A stretch of DNA of 64,000 bases from Cavia porcellus (GCF_034190915.1 NW_026947503.1:23270532-23334531); one strand, 5' to 3'; shown: positions 33,295 to 45,509, numbered from the stretch's first letter. A program made the numbers and translations. Notes: generated from the sequence alone by a model not told the origin.

Positions 33295-33640
33295 ATATAG
33301 TTAGAACATGAGAACAGAAATTATCTTAGCTTCAGAGAGGAAGAATGGTGGTTACCAGAGTTGGGAAAGATAGGGAATGGAGACAGATTGGAAAATGATT
33401 ACAAAGTTATAAACAGGAATAATTTCTTGTGTTCTTCTGCACAGTAGGGTGACTATAATTAATGATAATATATATTCTCAAACAGTCAAAGAGAGGATCT
33501 TTAATATTCTCACCACAAAGTAGTAATAAATATTTGAGAAATAAATTAATAGCTACTCTAATTTGATCACTGCAATATATACATGCATCAAAAAATCACT
33601 TATGTACAATTACAAAAACAAAAATAACAAGGCAATAATT
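33295..33640 (+). repeat. Ancient L1MA-like 3'UTR fragment
   Basis: CACAGTAGGGTGACTATAAT, then TATATTCTCAAACAGTCAAAG, TTCTCACCACAAAGTAGTA and TTGATCACTGCAATATATAC follow the 3'UTR of eutherian L1MA-type elements, much older than the rodent-lineage L1s in this window. Confidence 0.7.
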
Positions 33641-33866
33641 TCCATTGTAACAAATCTTAATAGCTGTTATTTTGATTTTATTGTACATGTTCAATGTTGA
33701 ACATTGCAAAATAAAAATAAGAAAAAAAATAAAGATTAGAATCACCATGACAAGAAAGCAGAAAACATCTAAGCACAGTACCCCCTGGGAAAGTATCAGT
33801 GAAAGATCAGCTGGTAAAAATTTATGACTTTGAGAAAATATATTTAAAAAACAGATCTGAGTGGTT

Positions 33867-33900
33867 CAGAAAAGGATGTTTCTGAAAACATCCTTTTCAG
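33867..33900. repeat. Short inverted repeat (15-bp arms)
   Basis: CAGAAAAGGATGTTT (33867-33881) pairs with AAACATCCTTTTCAG (33886-33900), with one mismatch and a 4-nt loop. Probably a local inverted duplication. Confidence 0.85.
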
Positions 33901-33954
33901 AGGAATATAATAATTAACCAACATGTTATAGGAATATAATAATTAACCAACATG
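33901..33954. repeat. 25-bp direct duplication, period 29
   Basis: Bases 33901-33925 and 33930-33954 are identical, separated by TTAT, directly after the hairpin. Confidence 0.95.
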
Positions 33955-34071
33955 GGAATGCAAGGCCTTCTGCAAGAAAAATTGAACATGTAGGGGACAA
34001 AGCATAGCATATGCTGGAAAGACCCAGAGCTGTCACTACCAAGGTTATTCTTGCATTAGAAAACGACTAGA

Positions 34072-34181
34072 GGATTTAGCTCAGCGGCATAAGCACCTGC
34101 CTTGCAAGCAGGTAGTTGTGAGTTCAATCCCTGGTACCAATAAAAACGAAAAAGACAAAGAAGAGAAAAGAAAAAAAAAAA
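34072..34181 (+). mobile_element. ID SINE
   Basis: GGATTTAGCTCAGCGGCATA (A-box region) and GAGTTCAATCCCTGGTACC (B-box region), then an A-rich tail. Short TSD GACTAGA at 34065-34071 and 34182-34188. tRNA-derived, Pol III promoter. Confidence 0.92.
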
Positions 34182-34529
34182 GACTAGAAATGCATACCAA
34201 CGCTTCTCTCAAAGCCAGTAACCAGAAAACTCAATACATTTGGAAATCATAACATGAACAAAGGCAGAAGTCAACCAAGGATATTTGGAATGTTCTTTTG
34301 ATTTTGGTAATAGAATAAAAATTTGAAAAAATTAGAAACAATAAGAAAAACTAGTTAATATGTTTTAATACCAACAAAAAGCTTAACATCTTGGATCTCT
34401 TTAGACACTGAAACCAACTAGAAATGTATTTGAACAGATTACAAATAATTGGAAAGACTTCAAGAAGAATTATAACTTACTTTCTGGTGTTCAAAATGGA
34501 CTTAGAAACAAATATTTTGAAAAGATATG

Positions 34530-34715
34530 GAATGTACTACAAATGTATTAAAATATATATATGAAGGGGCTCAAAGATGAAAAGAAAGGGAAGAAAAAGA
34601 GGAAATGAGATTAAAGACAAGAATTTAAAAAGGTCATGTACATGAACCAACTTCCCATTATTAAATGTAATCATTAGGTACCATAAATATGTACCAGTAA
34701 AAGTATTTTTAAAAA
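34530..34715 (+). repeat. Old L1 3'UTR fragment
   Basis: Purine-rich AAAGATGAAAAGAAAGGG, then AATGTAATCATTAGGTACC and ATGTACCAGTAAAAG matches the old-type L1 end at 16330-16440. Confidence 0.55.
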
Positions 34716-36020
34716 TTACGATGGAAACAGTAAGAGGTGGCAAGTGTCATGTCTTTCTATACTATAGTCTATATTATTCTGATGATTCTGAAGAAAGAAC
34801 TTGAGCCTAAAATGATGAACAATTATGATGTTTGTGAAAGGGCACAAAAGTCTTTAGTTTAGAAATTTTAGTTTAAGTGATAACATCTTGAATCATTAAC
34901 TTTTAAATAAAATTCAAACATTTGTGTGAAATAGATAGATACTATATATACATATATATATGTAAACTTTCAGCTCTGTAATTGTAATACTGAATTTTCT
35001 TAACTATAAATTAACTTTTATCAAAAGATGGTTTAAAGATTAAAAAGAAAGATCCATCAAAATTCTACCCAACAAAAGAAAGAAGAGAGAAATTAAAAAA
35101 CATGAATTCTTAAAAGTCAAAAGTCCTGAACCTACTGTGATAGCAAAATAATTCTTGATAATTAACAGCTACTTATCAGGTCTGTTTCTTTGATTGCCTG
35201 CTTGCTAATCAAATCTGCCACCTACATACTGACTTCCCTAAGACCTTGCATAGCTTTTGACTCCATCTATTCTGTTTTCTAATAAGATTATCTTGGACCT
35301 TTTCCAAATTCTTCTGAGACAGTTTACCATTCTTTCCTAAGAGTATCATTAGGTTAGCCTTGTTACAACACTGTTTGTGAGATTTGTCTGAAGTGATTAC
35401 AATCTAGTCTCACTAAGCAAAGTTTAGGAATTCTCACTTTGTCGTTTCTTTGGCGGTAGCCTGTGTAAGAACAGGGGTTTATTTTCTGTCAGGCTTCCTC
35501 AAATGACAAATTACTAGGGCAGGACAAGTGGAACTACTGGAACTACTGAAATTGGAATGTCAGACATTCGGTTGTAAATGACAGATAAAGTACAAAAGGC
35601 AGCTCAGACATGAAAAGACACCAATAACAGCAGAAGGGCACAGAGACCCAACCCTAGAACTTGAGGACCTGAATCTTCTGAATAGGGTTTAGAGTTCTGA
35701 AATAAGATTCTAATTCAAAGGAAATGGGTTGCTAGGAAGGATATCAAATCAAGGACTACCTTGTGAGAATTGTAAGGCACTACTGATGGAATAAATTGGC
35801 TTCATCCTACAGTTCAACCAAGAGTTCAGTTATCCTACCAAAAAAGGAAAATAGGATCGATCAACAGCAAAACCTTCATGCTAATAGTGCTTATCAGCAT
35901 CCCTTGCATACAAATGTTTATTAAATGGAATTTTAATTGCCAAATTTTTCCAGTAGTCAAAGCAAGGATCAATGATTCAAAATGTGGTGTCAGGGTTGAG
36001 AAGGCTAGAGTAAATTTATG
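34716..36020. other. Unassigned sequence
   Basis: No gene or assignable repeat. A (TA)-rich tract lies at 34945-34965. Confidence 0.45.
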
Positions 36021-36289
36021 TGTGGGATCCCCAGAGAAAGCATGCAGAGCCAGCCATCAAGCAACACAGCAGGCAGCAAACAGAGTGAGCAGCCTGTGTC
36101 TTTGGTGGACTTTTATAGCTGTCTTTATTATGTATTCTTACATGCTGGCCTCCGGGGCACATGTGTGGTTATCTAACATTAAATCATGGTTGTATAATCA
36201 TACCCTGCTGTGTGCCTACGCTAGACAGCAGGTTTATGTCTTTAGGTATCCTCAGATGCCACCGAGCTTTTAGTATTTTAGACCCCACA
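36021..36289 (-). repeat. Possible class II (ERVK-like) solo LTR
   Basis: A 269-bp block with mirrored ends (TGTGGGATCC ... GACCCCACA). On the minus strand it has AATAAAG followed by TATAAAAG at about 36106-36130, a TATA-type promoter signal in LTR-like position. No clean 6-bp target duplication was found and I do not recognise the family. Confidence 0.35.
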
Positions 36290-36714
36290 TATATATACAA
36301 AGAAATCTGTCCATTCTTATGCCAAGGCTGAGAAGTCCACAGCACCACAACATCTCATCCTCTTGACTATTGTAGACTAGTAAATTATGGTATCATAGTA
36401 GTCTTGCCAATGAAGCTTGAGAGGAGCCAAAGATCTTCACAAAACAATACTCCAGATAGTCTTACCAATTGATTGGCATCAACCACAGGTGAAATGTAGC
36501 ACCTCCTTACCTACAAAGCGCTGCCAGACTAGGTCCCTCGGTGTTTTCCTCAAAGGCTTTGTTATTCTTGATTAGTGACTTGATACTGGTTAAAAGTATG
36601 GCTATAAATATAATAACTACTTATAAATTAGTATTATCCAATTAGCTAATGTCCTATTGTTTAACTTTGTCTATCAGCATGATGAGTCAAATCTCAGTCA
36701 CCTCCCTCTTTTCT
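36290..36714. other. Unassigned sequence
   Basis: Nothing recognisable was seen. Confidence 0.4.
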
Positions 36715-37000
36715 ATAGATCGATTTTATGGTTGAATTACTTCACTCCAATAAAGATACGCTGAAGTCCAAGCCTTTAATCTCTGTGGTCTGATTTGGAA
36801 AGAAAGTCACTATAAAGATAATAAAACTAAAACAAAATCACAAAGTGCAGCCTAATCTAATATTTTTTATATCCTTATAAAAAGGTGAAATTTGAACACA
36901 ACTGCAAATAGGGAGGACCTCGTGTGAAGATGAGATCAGAATACTGAGGTGATAAATCTAAAAACCTAGGAATGTAAAATGTTGCCAACAAACCATCAAA
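36715..37000 (+). repeat. MLT1-like (ERVL-MaLR) LTR fragment
   Basis: TTTTATGGTTGAATTACTTC, GCTGAAGTCCAAGCC, GATTTGGAAAGAAAGTC, ATATCCTTATAAAAAGGTGA and GTGTGAAGATGAGA are the landmarks of the MLT1 5' half, in order. The 3' half is missing. Confidence 0.65.
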
Positions 37001-37224
37001 AGCTGAGGACAATTTGGTCAATTCTTCCAATTTTTTCTCTTTTTTATTTTAAAAATACTTTTAAATGGATAAAAAACAAAACAATTTCAAAAAATAGAAA
37101 GTTAACACTAGTTAATATATTGCATATTTTTATCTTGAAAGTAGCTGTTCAGATTACAATAGTTAGGTATAAAAATGATCAATCAGACAATGAATATACA
37201 AACTCTTCTTTTTGATGAACTAAC

Positions 37225-37405
37225 AAAGATTACTCAACTATAAAGGAGGATAAACTTAAGGCTTTTATAAGTAAATGGATGCAACTAGACACCATATTCA
37301 TAAATGAAATAGATCAGATTCACATGTGTAAATATCATATCGTCTCCCTAGTATAAGCAAAAAGAGTAAATAAGATACAAAATGTACAATAAACATTGTG
37401 AAAAT
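37225..37405 (+). repeat. L1 ORF2 tail/3'UTR fragment
   Basis: TACTCAACTATAAAGGAGGA, TAAATGGATGCAACTAGAC and ATCGTCTCCCTAGTATAAG correspond to the end of ORF2 and the start of an old-type 3'UTR, as at 43820-44050. Confidence 0.75.
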
Positions 37406-38644
37406 TCTTCCAAATTTTTACTTATTTCCCCTGTATTCACTTGGCCAGTTTGAGAAATATTTCCCTGAATTTTTCATTCATTTCTTCTTGTAACTCATTT
37501 AATTTCATCTTTTTTTCTCACAGTTTCACAGAGATTCAACCTGGTGTTTGCTTCCTCTCCGTCTGTTCCCTTTTGATCTTCCTAGGAAGAGTTGAGAGAG
37601 CTTAGGAATCTTCTGTTTCCTTGCTTTATCATGTTCCTGTGTATGTGTGTCTCTGATTTTTATTGTTTATGGTCCTCAGAAATCCAGCTACTGACACAGA
37701 AATAAAATGAATTGTCATCCACTGCTATATTACCTTTGCTGTAGTAGTAAATGGCACTGGGTGTCAGTTGAACATTAATATTCCCAGGAATCATTCATGA
37801 ACATGTCTTAACCAAAAATAAGAACTAATTCTATATTTGGACTTACTTACAATGAACCAGAGATTCCAAAAATCCAACTATAGAAAGAAAACACTGTGAC
37901 AAATAAAAAGAGATAATAAAATGTTGATTTTTATGGTTGATACTGATGTCTTATCTACTGTGTTTGAAGAAACAAAACAAGGTGGCAAAAAGGCTTAACA
38001 AGTGTACAAAACTGCTAGCGTTTTCCTCTGTAATGATTTTTAAAACATTAAAATAGAAGGCATAAATGTCATAGTTGTTGCAACGATATGATTCTATCAC
38101 ATATAGTGATTGGAAAAAAGTAATTTAAATATATCTTATTTAAAATATTTTGCATTCAAACTAGGAAAGTTCAGGGGAAAGGAAGTTAATTTTGAATTTC
38201 TCCAGGATCATCTAAAAGCTTCATTTACACTTGAACTCATGCTTTCTGGAACTTGCAGCAGCCAAGATTATAAAAAAGAACTCTGTCTCATAGCCTTGAG
38301 CCTCAATCTAAGTGGGATAATGCTTCCTGTGTTTCAGAACTGCTTATTCTCTCTTAAAATTACTTATGCTTGGGAGAAATGGGACTGCCTGGAGAGGCTG
38401 ATGGCAGGAACATTGTCTCCTGGCTGCACCTTAGCCTAAGATTTCTAGAAAATTAGCCATTACTTTCTGCTGTTACTTCAAATTGATCAACCTTCTGAAG
38501 ACAGTTTTAATGAGCTTACAACCAAAAGTATTCAACATATATATGTCCCACTAGCATTAATAACAGCCAGAGCCCAAGAAGCATAGCACTTCAGGGAAAG
38601 ACAGCTCAGTGAGGAATATTATGTACTCACAGAAAGTAAGTACT
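37406..38644. other. Unassigned sequence
   Basis: No gene or clear repeat. The pyrimidine-rich part 37420-37600 could be very decayed antisense L1 but is not supportable. Confidence 0.4.
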
Positions 38645-38730
38645 GGTTGGGGATATAGCTCAATGGCACAGTACCTTCCTGGCAAATGTAAGGGCCTGGA
38701 TTTGATTTCCTGTAACTAGAAAAAAAACAA
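38645..38730 (+). mobile_element. Diverged ID SINE
   Basis: GGTTGGGGATATAGCTCAATGG and TGGATTTGATTTCCTGTAAC with an A-rich tail. The TSD is only approximate (AGAAAGTAAG / AGAAAGCAGTA). Confidence 0.75.
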
Positions 38731-39837
38731 GAAAGCAGTAATCTACACAAATGAATGAAATCTACAGGAATATTTCAATAAATTCAGTGGTAAATTTTTG
38801 TAGATATGAAAATATATATATTAATTAAATGACTCTAATAATCAATATTAATCACTACTTATTTTCTTTAGCTCATTTGGTCTTAAATCACTTTTTCAAT
38901 AATTGTTTTGTCCTATTGTATTAGAACCCTAGTATATTTTAATGTTAAAATATAGTCAATTTTCTTGGCATTGTCAGGATCAGCAACATTCTTTTCTCCT
39001 TTTTGTGAGCTCCTGAAGAAGTTTTTGTTATTTCTTACTCCTCTGTAATCTCTAAGTTATTAGGTTCTTATTTTCACAAGAGACAAAAACAAAGATATAA
39101 ATTAACAGCACAATTATTTTATTATTTTCTATCAAAATATACAAATATAAAAATATGTTTATTTTAAGGCAATTTATTTACTTATTCTAGAATTATTTAT
39201 TAAACAGTTATTACATATCAAGTATTATATCTTATCCTGGAGGTTTAGCAATAAATGAAATACAAAACTCTCACATAGAGACTATATTCTAGAGAAGCAG
39301 ACAAGCAGTAGACAAATATGTTGTTTGTGTGTGGAAATGCATGTTTATGTATAAGAATATGTGTTAGTGAGACTATGTGTCAGAGTATATGCTTGTGTGT
39401 ATGTGTGTATGCATACCTATGGAAAAATAATTAAGGCTACATGAGTGCATTTGTGCATTAGTTGAGATATTAGAAGTCTTTGATCATATGACATGTGAGA
39501 AAAGATCTGACTGAATTGAGGTTAAAAAGTCAGGTACATATTCTGAACACATTTTTTCCCTAAGGAAAAGGAGAGGAAAGAGAAATGAAAATCCTTGACA
39601 CTAGACTACGTTTGGCATGTTCAAAGCATTCTAGAAGTCTGGTGTGTTCAAAACATCATGAATCAAAGAAAAAGTGGTAAGAAATAAGATCTCAGCAGTA
39701 ACCAGAAGCCAAACATGGATGGACACTGTGAATGGTGGTTGCTCATGTAATAAAAAGTCACTGCTGCACTGCAGTGATGGAGGATGGCCTGGGACCATGT
39801 GGAGAGAGGTGCACAGTGGTCCAATCTTGATACCTGG
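38731..39837. other. Mostly unassigned sequence
   Basis: Contains the L2 relic at 39190-39325 and a TG-rich stretch at 39320-39415. No gene was seen. Confidence 0.4.
39190..39325 (-). repeat. L2 LINE relic, antisense
   Basis: ATTATTTATTAAACAGTTAT..., then TTAGCAATAAATGAAATAC and TATATTCTAGAGAAGCAGAC keep the order of antisense L2 3' sequence (statement by family knowledge, strongly decayed). Confidence 0.45.
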
Positions 39838-40178
39838 TGTCATGGTTTATGTCTGTGTCCCCCAGGCCTCACGAGTTTGCTTTGTTCATTTGTGTTGGCT
39901 CATTGTCTAGTGCTTGGATTGATGGTGTCAGTGCTCCACCCACATAGGGGTGGAGCCAGGATGTAATGTAATCAGGAAGAAGGTGTGTCTTGCTCATTTT
40001 GCTGGTTCCTGCTTGCTGTTTGCAGCCGCCATGAACTGCAGCCCAGCCATGCCCGCCTGCCTTGGAGCCAACTGAGTATTAACTGAAACCTTCAAAAACC
40101 GTGAGAAACAAATCTTTCCTTTCCCAACTTGGGCTTCAGGAGTTTTATCTCATCAATGAGTAAAAAGTAACTAAGACA
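39838..40178 (+). repeat. MaLR-like solo LTR with 5-bp TSD
   Basis: TGTCATGGTTTATG ... GTAACTAAGACA, 341 bp, flanked by perfect CCTGG duplications (39833-39837, 40179-40183). Terminal TG/CA and the 5-bp duplication fit an ERVL-MaLR insertion reduced to one LTR. It contains a GCAGCCGCCATGAACTG block. Confidence 0.85.
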
Positions 40179-40183
40179 CCTGG

Positions 40184-40907
40184 GAAAGATGAATCTATAG
40201 ACTTGGTGATGGATTAGGCAATGTATGTGAGAGGAAGTAAGGAATCAAAGTGGAACTCCAAGAGTTTTTCCCTAAACAATTGGGTGAAAGATGAAATCAT
40301 TCACTTCATTTTTCTCATTCTAACTTTTCAGTCTGCCTTTGAGCAAAGTAATAGTCCAATCCACCCAACAGCCTTGTGGTTTATCTGAACTATAAATTTT
40401 AGGAATATAAAGACTCCTAATTTGCTAGTCTCATTCCAACCATTTCTTCTCTCTTGCTTAAATTTCATTACTCTTATTTTTTACTTTTCCCAAAATCCTG
40501 CAATCTATCATTAAGAAATTAATGTGAGTCAATTTGCTTTATTGTTGCATTTGTTTAAAACATAAACATATTTACAAGACTTGGCAGGCTATCATCATAC
40601 ATATTATTTTTAAATTAATTTACTCATCTTGTTTTCCTCTTCTAAGATGAACTATATGCTATCATTGAATGGGACAGTGATCCCTCAGAGATAGATTAAA
40701 AGAAGTATTTGAAAATAAATGATACTTAATAAGCACATTGCAGTGGCCAAATAGAAAATGAAGCTCTGGAAAGCTAGAGAACATCATGAGGCTACTAAAC
40801 TTCTGAAAGAGTTAGGACAGGAAACATGATGTAAGCAAACAAATATGTAAACAAAATGCTCACCAATTTTATCGAGGGCATGTGCTGCCTTATATTAAGA
40901 AATAATC
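40184..40907. other. Unassigned sequence
   Basis: Nothing recognisable was seen. Confidence 0.45.
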
Positions 40908-41178
40908 CAAGAGAAAGTGCTCTAAAGGATATAACTGTATGTGTGTTAAGTGTGCAAGATAGATAACCATACTACTAAGTTTTTGTTAGTTCATCAAACA
41001 GAATAATTTGTACTGTCATTGTTTGATTGTCCACTTTTTATACTTTGATTTTGTAACTTTAACAACTACTTCTAAGATAACAATATGTAATTTATCAACT
41101 AGTGATTTCTTACTGTTTTTTAAAATTCTGTATTATTTCTACTTTTTTGTTTTGCTTTTTTTCTCTAAATAAATAATC
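40908..41178 (+). repeat. L1/HAL1-type distal 3'UTR tail
   Basis: GTGCTCTAAAGGATATAACTG, TAACAATATGTAATTTATCAAC and GTGATTTCTTACTGTT follow 32440-32732, ending in CTCTAAATAAATAA. It is a 5'-truncated insertion of about 270 bp. Confidence 0.85.
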
Positions 41179-42524
41179 TGCTCTACAGCAACAAGTGTTT
41201 AAATTATATATATATATTTCATAAACATTTGTTTTTATGTGTTTTTCATTGTACATGCCTCAGTGAAAACCCTTTAATAAGTCTGTTATAAAGTTAGCAT
41301 ATATTGAAAATTTACGGAGACAGGACAAAGGATACACAATTAAGAGACCATAGTTGTAGTGACAGAATTTGCCAGATCAATGGCAGACCAAAACTGATAG
41401 TTCTGTAATTAAGAGAACAATGAGAGAAAAAATGTTAATAACTTCCAGTGAAACTCGAAGCCATTTTTGTCTTAAGTAAACCTTCTAACACAATAACATT
41501 CCTAACTCATTTGACAGTATTAAACAGCAAAAATCAGGTATTTCCTAAGTATCAACCCATACTCATCATCAAAAGCACATTTCTATGGCTTTGTTACTAA
41601 ACTAAACTTTTGTTTCTGTCAAGTTTCTTCTCTGAACAAATAATAAATACTGTCCTAGGGTTTAGCTGTGAGTACGTTTTAGCATCAAGTTAGCAATTGC
41701 TTTTTTCATCAAATGAACTCATTACTAAGCACCTCTGTAATGAAATTTTTATGTACTGTGGGACCAAAACAAAGCTGGAAGGATGTTTCACTAATTCACA
41801 GAATTTAACTTTAACTTGTTTTGTGACTCGAAGTAAATTAGTCACAAAGATAGAGGGATTCTGTCTGATTGCCTTATTTAACCTTATATATCCAGAGTCC
41901 TCCTCACTCCCTGAGAGTACCTATGCCTCCTCCCTGATAACACACCCACACACACAAACACACACTCACACACACACACACAAACACACACGCACACGCT
42001 ACTTTAAAAATTCTGATTCTTTCAGATTCCTTCTTTTTTATGTCTACTCCCTAAATAATATTATATTATGAATCTATTCTACTTGGCATGTGACAATCCC
42101 TCAACTTTGTTATTGAGGTGGTAAAGACTGGGAAGGATGAGAAAACTTAATACATGTCATACTGACTGTAAAATAAGTCTGTGAATTTACTGACAATAAT
42201 CTCCTTAAAAAAGCCTTTTGACTGTAAGCTAAACTGGTGATTGGCATGCAAAGAAAGACATGCGATGTAACTAACAGTATGTGACTTTCAAGATGACATT
42301 ATGGCTTCCTTCTCATCCTCTTTACATTAAAACAGTTCCTTCCAGAAAACTATTTAATTCAACCCTAGTAATATCCTAATGAGCTATTTCATTAGGGAGG
42401 ATTATCTTAATGCAAAAATCTACAATGATTTAAATATAAGAAACCATACTATAATACTCTATCTAATTTTCCTAAAATTTCACATATATATTTTCTTGAA
42501 AAATGTAACTAATAATATGCTTTT
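41179..42524. other. Mostly unassigned sequence with a CA-rich repeat
   Basis: Only the imperfect (CA)n at 41940-42000 is assignable. Confidence 0.45.
41940..42000. repeat. Imperfect (CA)n microsatellite
   Basis: CA repeats broken by CCC, AAA, CTC and CGC interruptions. Confidence 0.95.
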
Positions 42525-42679
42525 TATAACTTATCTTTGACAAAGAAGCCAAGCATGGTCACTGGAAGTAAGATTGTTTCTTTAATAAGTATGAAAATGC
42601 TGGAAAAACTGGTTTTCCACATGCCAAAGACTAAAACATGACGCATGTCTATCATCATCATTAAATTAAAGTCAAAATG

Positions 42680-43018
42680 GAGCAAAGAAAAGGAAAAAGA
42701 GGAAAAAAGGAAAAGAAAAAGAAAAACATAAATTTGCATATATATACATAAGATAACTAAAATGGCTATACTACTAATTCTATTAGTTCTTGGAAAAGAA
42801 TAGTTAACACCTACATGATTAGATCAATTTTGCATATCTATATCTGGTAATCTAAAAAACCTTTTTGAAGATAACAATATGCAATATAACAACTTTTGTT
42901 AAATTCTTAGCATCTTGTTTTGAAAGCCTATATTGTCATTGTTTTGGCTTTGCTGTTATTTGTCTTTTGCTTTTTGTTTTTCTTTTCTGTATCTTTTTTC
43001 TCTTAAATAGTAAATATT
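42680..43018 (+). mobile_element. Short L1 tail inserted in old ORF2
   Basis: A purine-rich lead (42680-42730) is followed by ~280 bp of 3'UTR homologous to 17675-17905 and 44170-44405. ORF2 breaks at GGAGCAAAG and resumes at GAATCAAAGATCT, a duplicated CAAAG edge. So two old ORF2s in this window carry the same kind of tail insertion. Confidence 0.65.
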
Positions 43019-43872
43019 AAAAGTGAATCAAAGATCTAAATCTTAAAACAGAAACACTAAATCTACTGGAGGAGAAAGTAAGTACAAAGCTCAAAGACAT
43101 AGGGATAGGTAAAGCATTCATGAACAAAAATCAAACTGCACAGGAAGTACTTCAAAGAATCAACAACTGGAATCTCATCTTAAAAAGTTCTTGCACATCA
43201 AAAGAAATCACCAATCAAGTGAAGCAAGAAAACCCACAGAATAAGAAAAACTTTCAACCAACTGTTGCTCACACAAATGACTTATATCTAGAACATATAA
43301 AGGACTGAAAAAAATCAAGACTCCTAAATTCAAAGACCCATCCCAAAAACCGGCATCTGAGATAAATACACATTTCTCAAATGAAGAAACACAAATGACA
43401 AAGAAATAAATGAAAAATATTCAGCATCATTGGTCATTCCAGAAGTGTAAATTAAAACAACACTGAGATTCCATCTCACTCCAAAAAGAAAGACATCCTT
43501 AAGAAATGAAAAAGTAACAATCATTGGTGGAACTGTGGGGGAAAAGGAATCTTCACTGCTGGTGGAAGTGTAGACTGGTACAAACTACTGTGGAAATCAG
43601 GATAGAGATTCCTTTAAAAAAAATAGAATTAGAGGTTCCATTTCACCCACCTATTTCTCTTCGGATACTTTCCCAGAATTTAAAACATCATACCACTATG
43701 ATATATCTGCACCCATGCTTACAGCAGCACACTTGGTAATAGCTAAATCTTGGAAACAATTGAGATTCGCATCAACTGGGGAATGGATAAAAAGGATGTG
43801 ACATTTTTTATACAATGCACTGCCACTCAGCTATAAAGAAAGATAAACTCAAAGCTTTTATAAGTAAATGGA

Positions 43873-43963
43873 GGCCAGGGATTTAGCTCAGCAGCATAAG
43901 CGCCTGCCTGGCAAGCATGAAGTCGTAATTTCTATCTCTGGTACCAAAAAAAAACAAAAAAAA
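43873..43963 (+). mobile_element. ID SINE inside old L1
   Basis: GGCCAGGGATTTAGCTCAGC, GCGCCTGCCTGGCAAGCATG and TCTGGTACC with an A tail. TSD AAG[T/C]AAATGGA at 43862-43872 and 43964-43974. Confidence 0.95.
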
Positions 43964-44405
43964 AAGCAAATGGATGCAACTGGAAACAATACTCATGAGT
44001 GAAATAAATCAAGCTCACATATGTAAACATTATATTGCCTCTCTAGTATAAGAAACTGAAAGATTTAAATAAGATCCAAAATCTGCAATAGATTTTGTGA
44101 AAGGGAAAGGTATTGCTCAAAAGAAAAGAACAGCTGGAATGGAGGAAAGGAAAAAGGAAGGAAAAAGAATAAAGTATGTATTTATGTACGATAACTAAGA
44201 TTGTAATACTACTAATTTCTTTTACTTCTTTGAAGAGAACAGCTTGTTTATATTGTTCAATCAATTTTGTATGCTTATATTTTATAACCTGAGCTACTAC
44301 TTTGAAGATAACAATACACAATATATCAACCATTGTTAACTTCCTATTATCTTAATATAAAATTTGGCATCATTGTTTTTATTGTTTTCTCTTTAAAATA
44401 AAAAA

Positions 44406-44774
44406 TATGCTTTTTGTGAAAAAATTTCACTTCATCTAGAATTTCACACTGTCATTGACTGCTATTTACATATTTCAAGATATAATTAACTTATTGTTTT
44501 TGCACCCTTGTAAATTCTTTTAGAACTGATATTTGCAGAAACAAGCAGCTATGAACAAAATCAATTTTTCTCACATTATTCTTACTTCTTAGAAACAGGT
44601 AAACAAGTTGACCTTTATATTCTAAATAAATTCATGGTTCCAGTACAATTTTTCTAAGATTTAGGATATTAACTTTACCTTCGCCTTCACCTTCTTTATA
44701 TTTTTTTGAAATTCCAGAATATAATAATTGCCTATTTTAGTCAAAGCTAAAACCTGTACAATAACAACAATAAA
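44406..44774. other. Unassigned AT-rich sequence
   Basis: Nothing recognisable was seen. Confidence 0.45.
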
Positions 44775-44877
44775 AATAATAATAACCTAGATTTTCTGAG
44801 CCTTCCTGGGTGCTAGGAAATATGTGTTTTTTATGTGTTCATTCATCTAGTCTTTACCACAATCCTATGAAATAACT
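44775..44877 (-). repeat. MIR relic (left part), split by an LTR
   Basis: GGGTGCTAGGAAATATG, then CTTTACCACAATCCTATGAAATAAC resembles the antisense MIR core. The expected continuation (AGCTGCTGGTATTAACATACC) is found at 45251-45275, beyond the LTR. Confidence 0.4.
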
Positions 44878-45250
44878 TGTTATGGTTGATACATTGTGTC
44901 AACTTGAGAAGAACAGAAATTTTACTAAGAGACTCAGTAGGGAGCTAGGAACCTTACATTGTAAATATCCTCCTCCTGTGCAAGAGGAAGGCAGGACATT
45001 TTGCCACTGCTATACCTATCTTGCTAGGGGTGGCCTGTGTACAATCTAAGGGAAGGAAAGAGGCTTGTTCCCCTCCTTTTGTGCTCTGGCTGCTGCCTTG
45101 AAGTGTTGCCCCAGTGCTAGGCCACCCTGCCTTGCAGCAGGTGTTATAGACTGAAACCTCCAAAACCTGTAAACTAAATAAACCTTTTCTTTCTTCATTT
45201 TGGGTGTTGGATGATTTTGTCTCAGCAATGAGAGAAAACTAACTGAGATA
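44878..45250 (+). repeat. MaLR-like solo LTR
   Basis: TGTTATGGTTGATAC ... CTAACTGAGATA. Flanks TAACT (44873-44877) and TAGCT (45251-45255) match 4 of 5. AATAAACC near 45177 is the polyadenylation-signal region. It lies within a MIR relic. Confidence 0.7.
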
Positions 45251-45509
45251 TAGCTGCTGGTATTAACATACCAATTTAGAACCCTGAGAGATTATTCTAA
45301 GAAGTATGCTGGGAGGAGCTCATGAGCTCTTTCTTTTTCTGGAGCCAGATTTCAGTTCAGAATGACACAGCCCCTGAGCACTCCAAAACACAGAGCAGTC
45401 TACCATGTGGATTTCAGTGTCACGAACTATTCTCTCATTCTCAGATCCCAAGGTTATAGCCATAACACAGCTCTAACATGACCGTTTTTGTACATAGGGC
45501 CAGTAGAGA
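45251..45509. other. Unassigned sequence after MIR right edge
   Basis: The first ~25 bp continue the MIR relic. The rest is not assignable. Confidence 0.4.

Larger units (their letters stand above)
33641..34064. other. Unassigned sequence with local repeats
   Basis: Apart from the hairpin and short direct repeat listed separately, nothing recognisable was seen. Confidence 0.45.
42525..44405 (+). pseudogene. Decayed L1: ORF2 C-terminal third and short 3'UTR
   Basis: 42528-42675 matches the ORF2 region at 30310-30450 of L1-A. 43020-44050 continues from about 30455 to the ORF2 end (e.g. 43120-43308: NQTAQEVLQRINNWN; 43524-43620: CGGKGIF-type Cys region with HCWWKCRLVQ, partly out of frame). 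The 3'UTR (44050-44405) is only about 355 bp, against about 1.25 kb in the young L1s. It has many frameshifts. It is interrupted by an L1 tail (about 42680-43018) and an ID (43873-43963). Confidence 0.85.
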
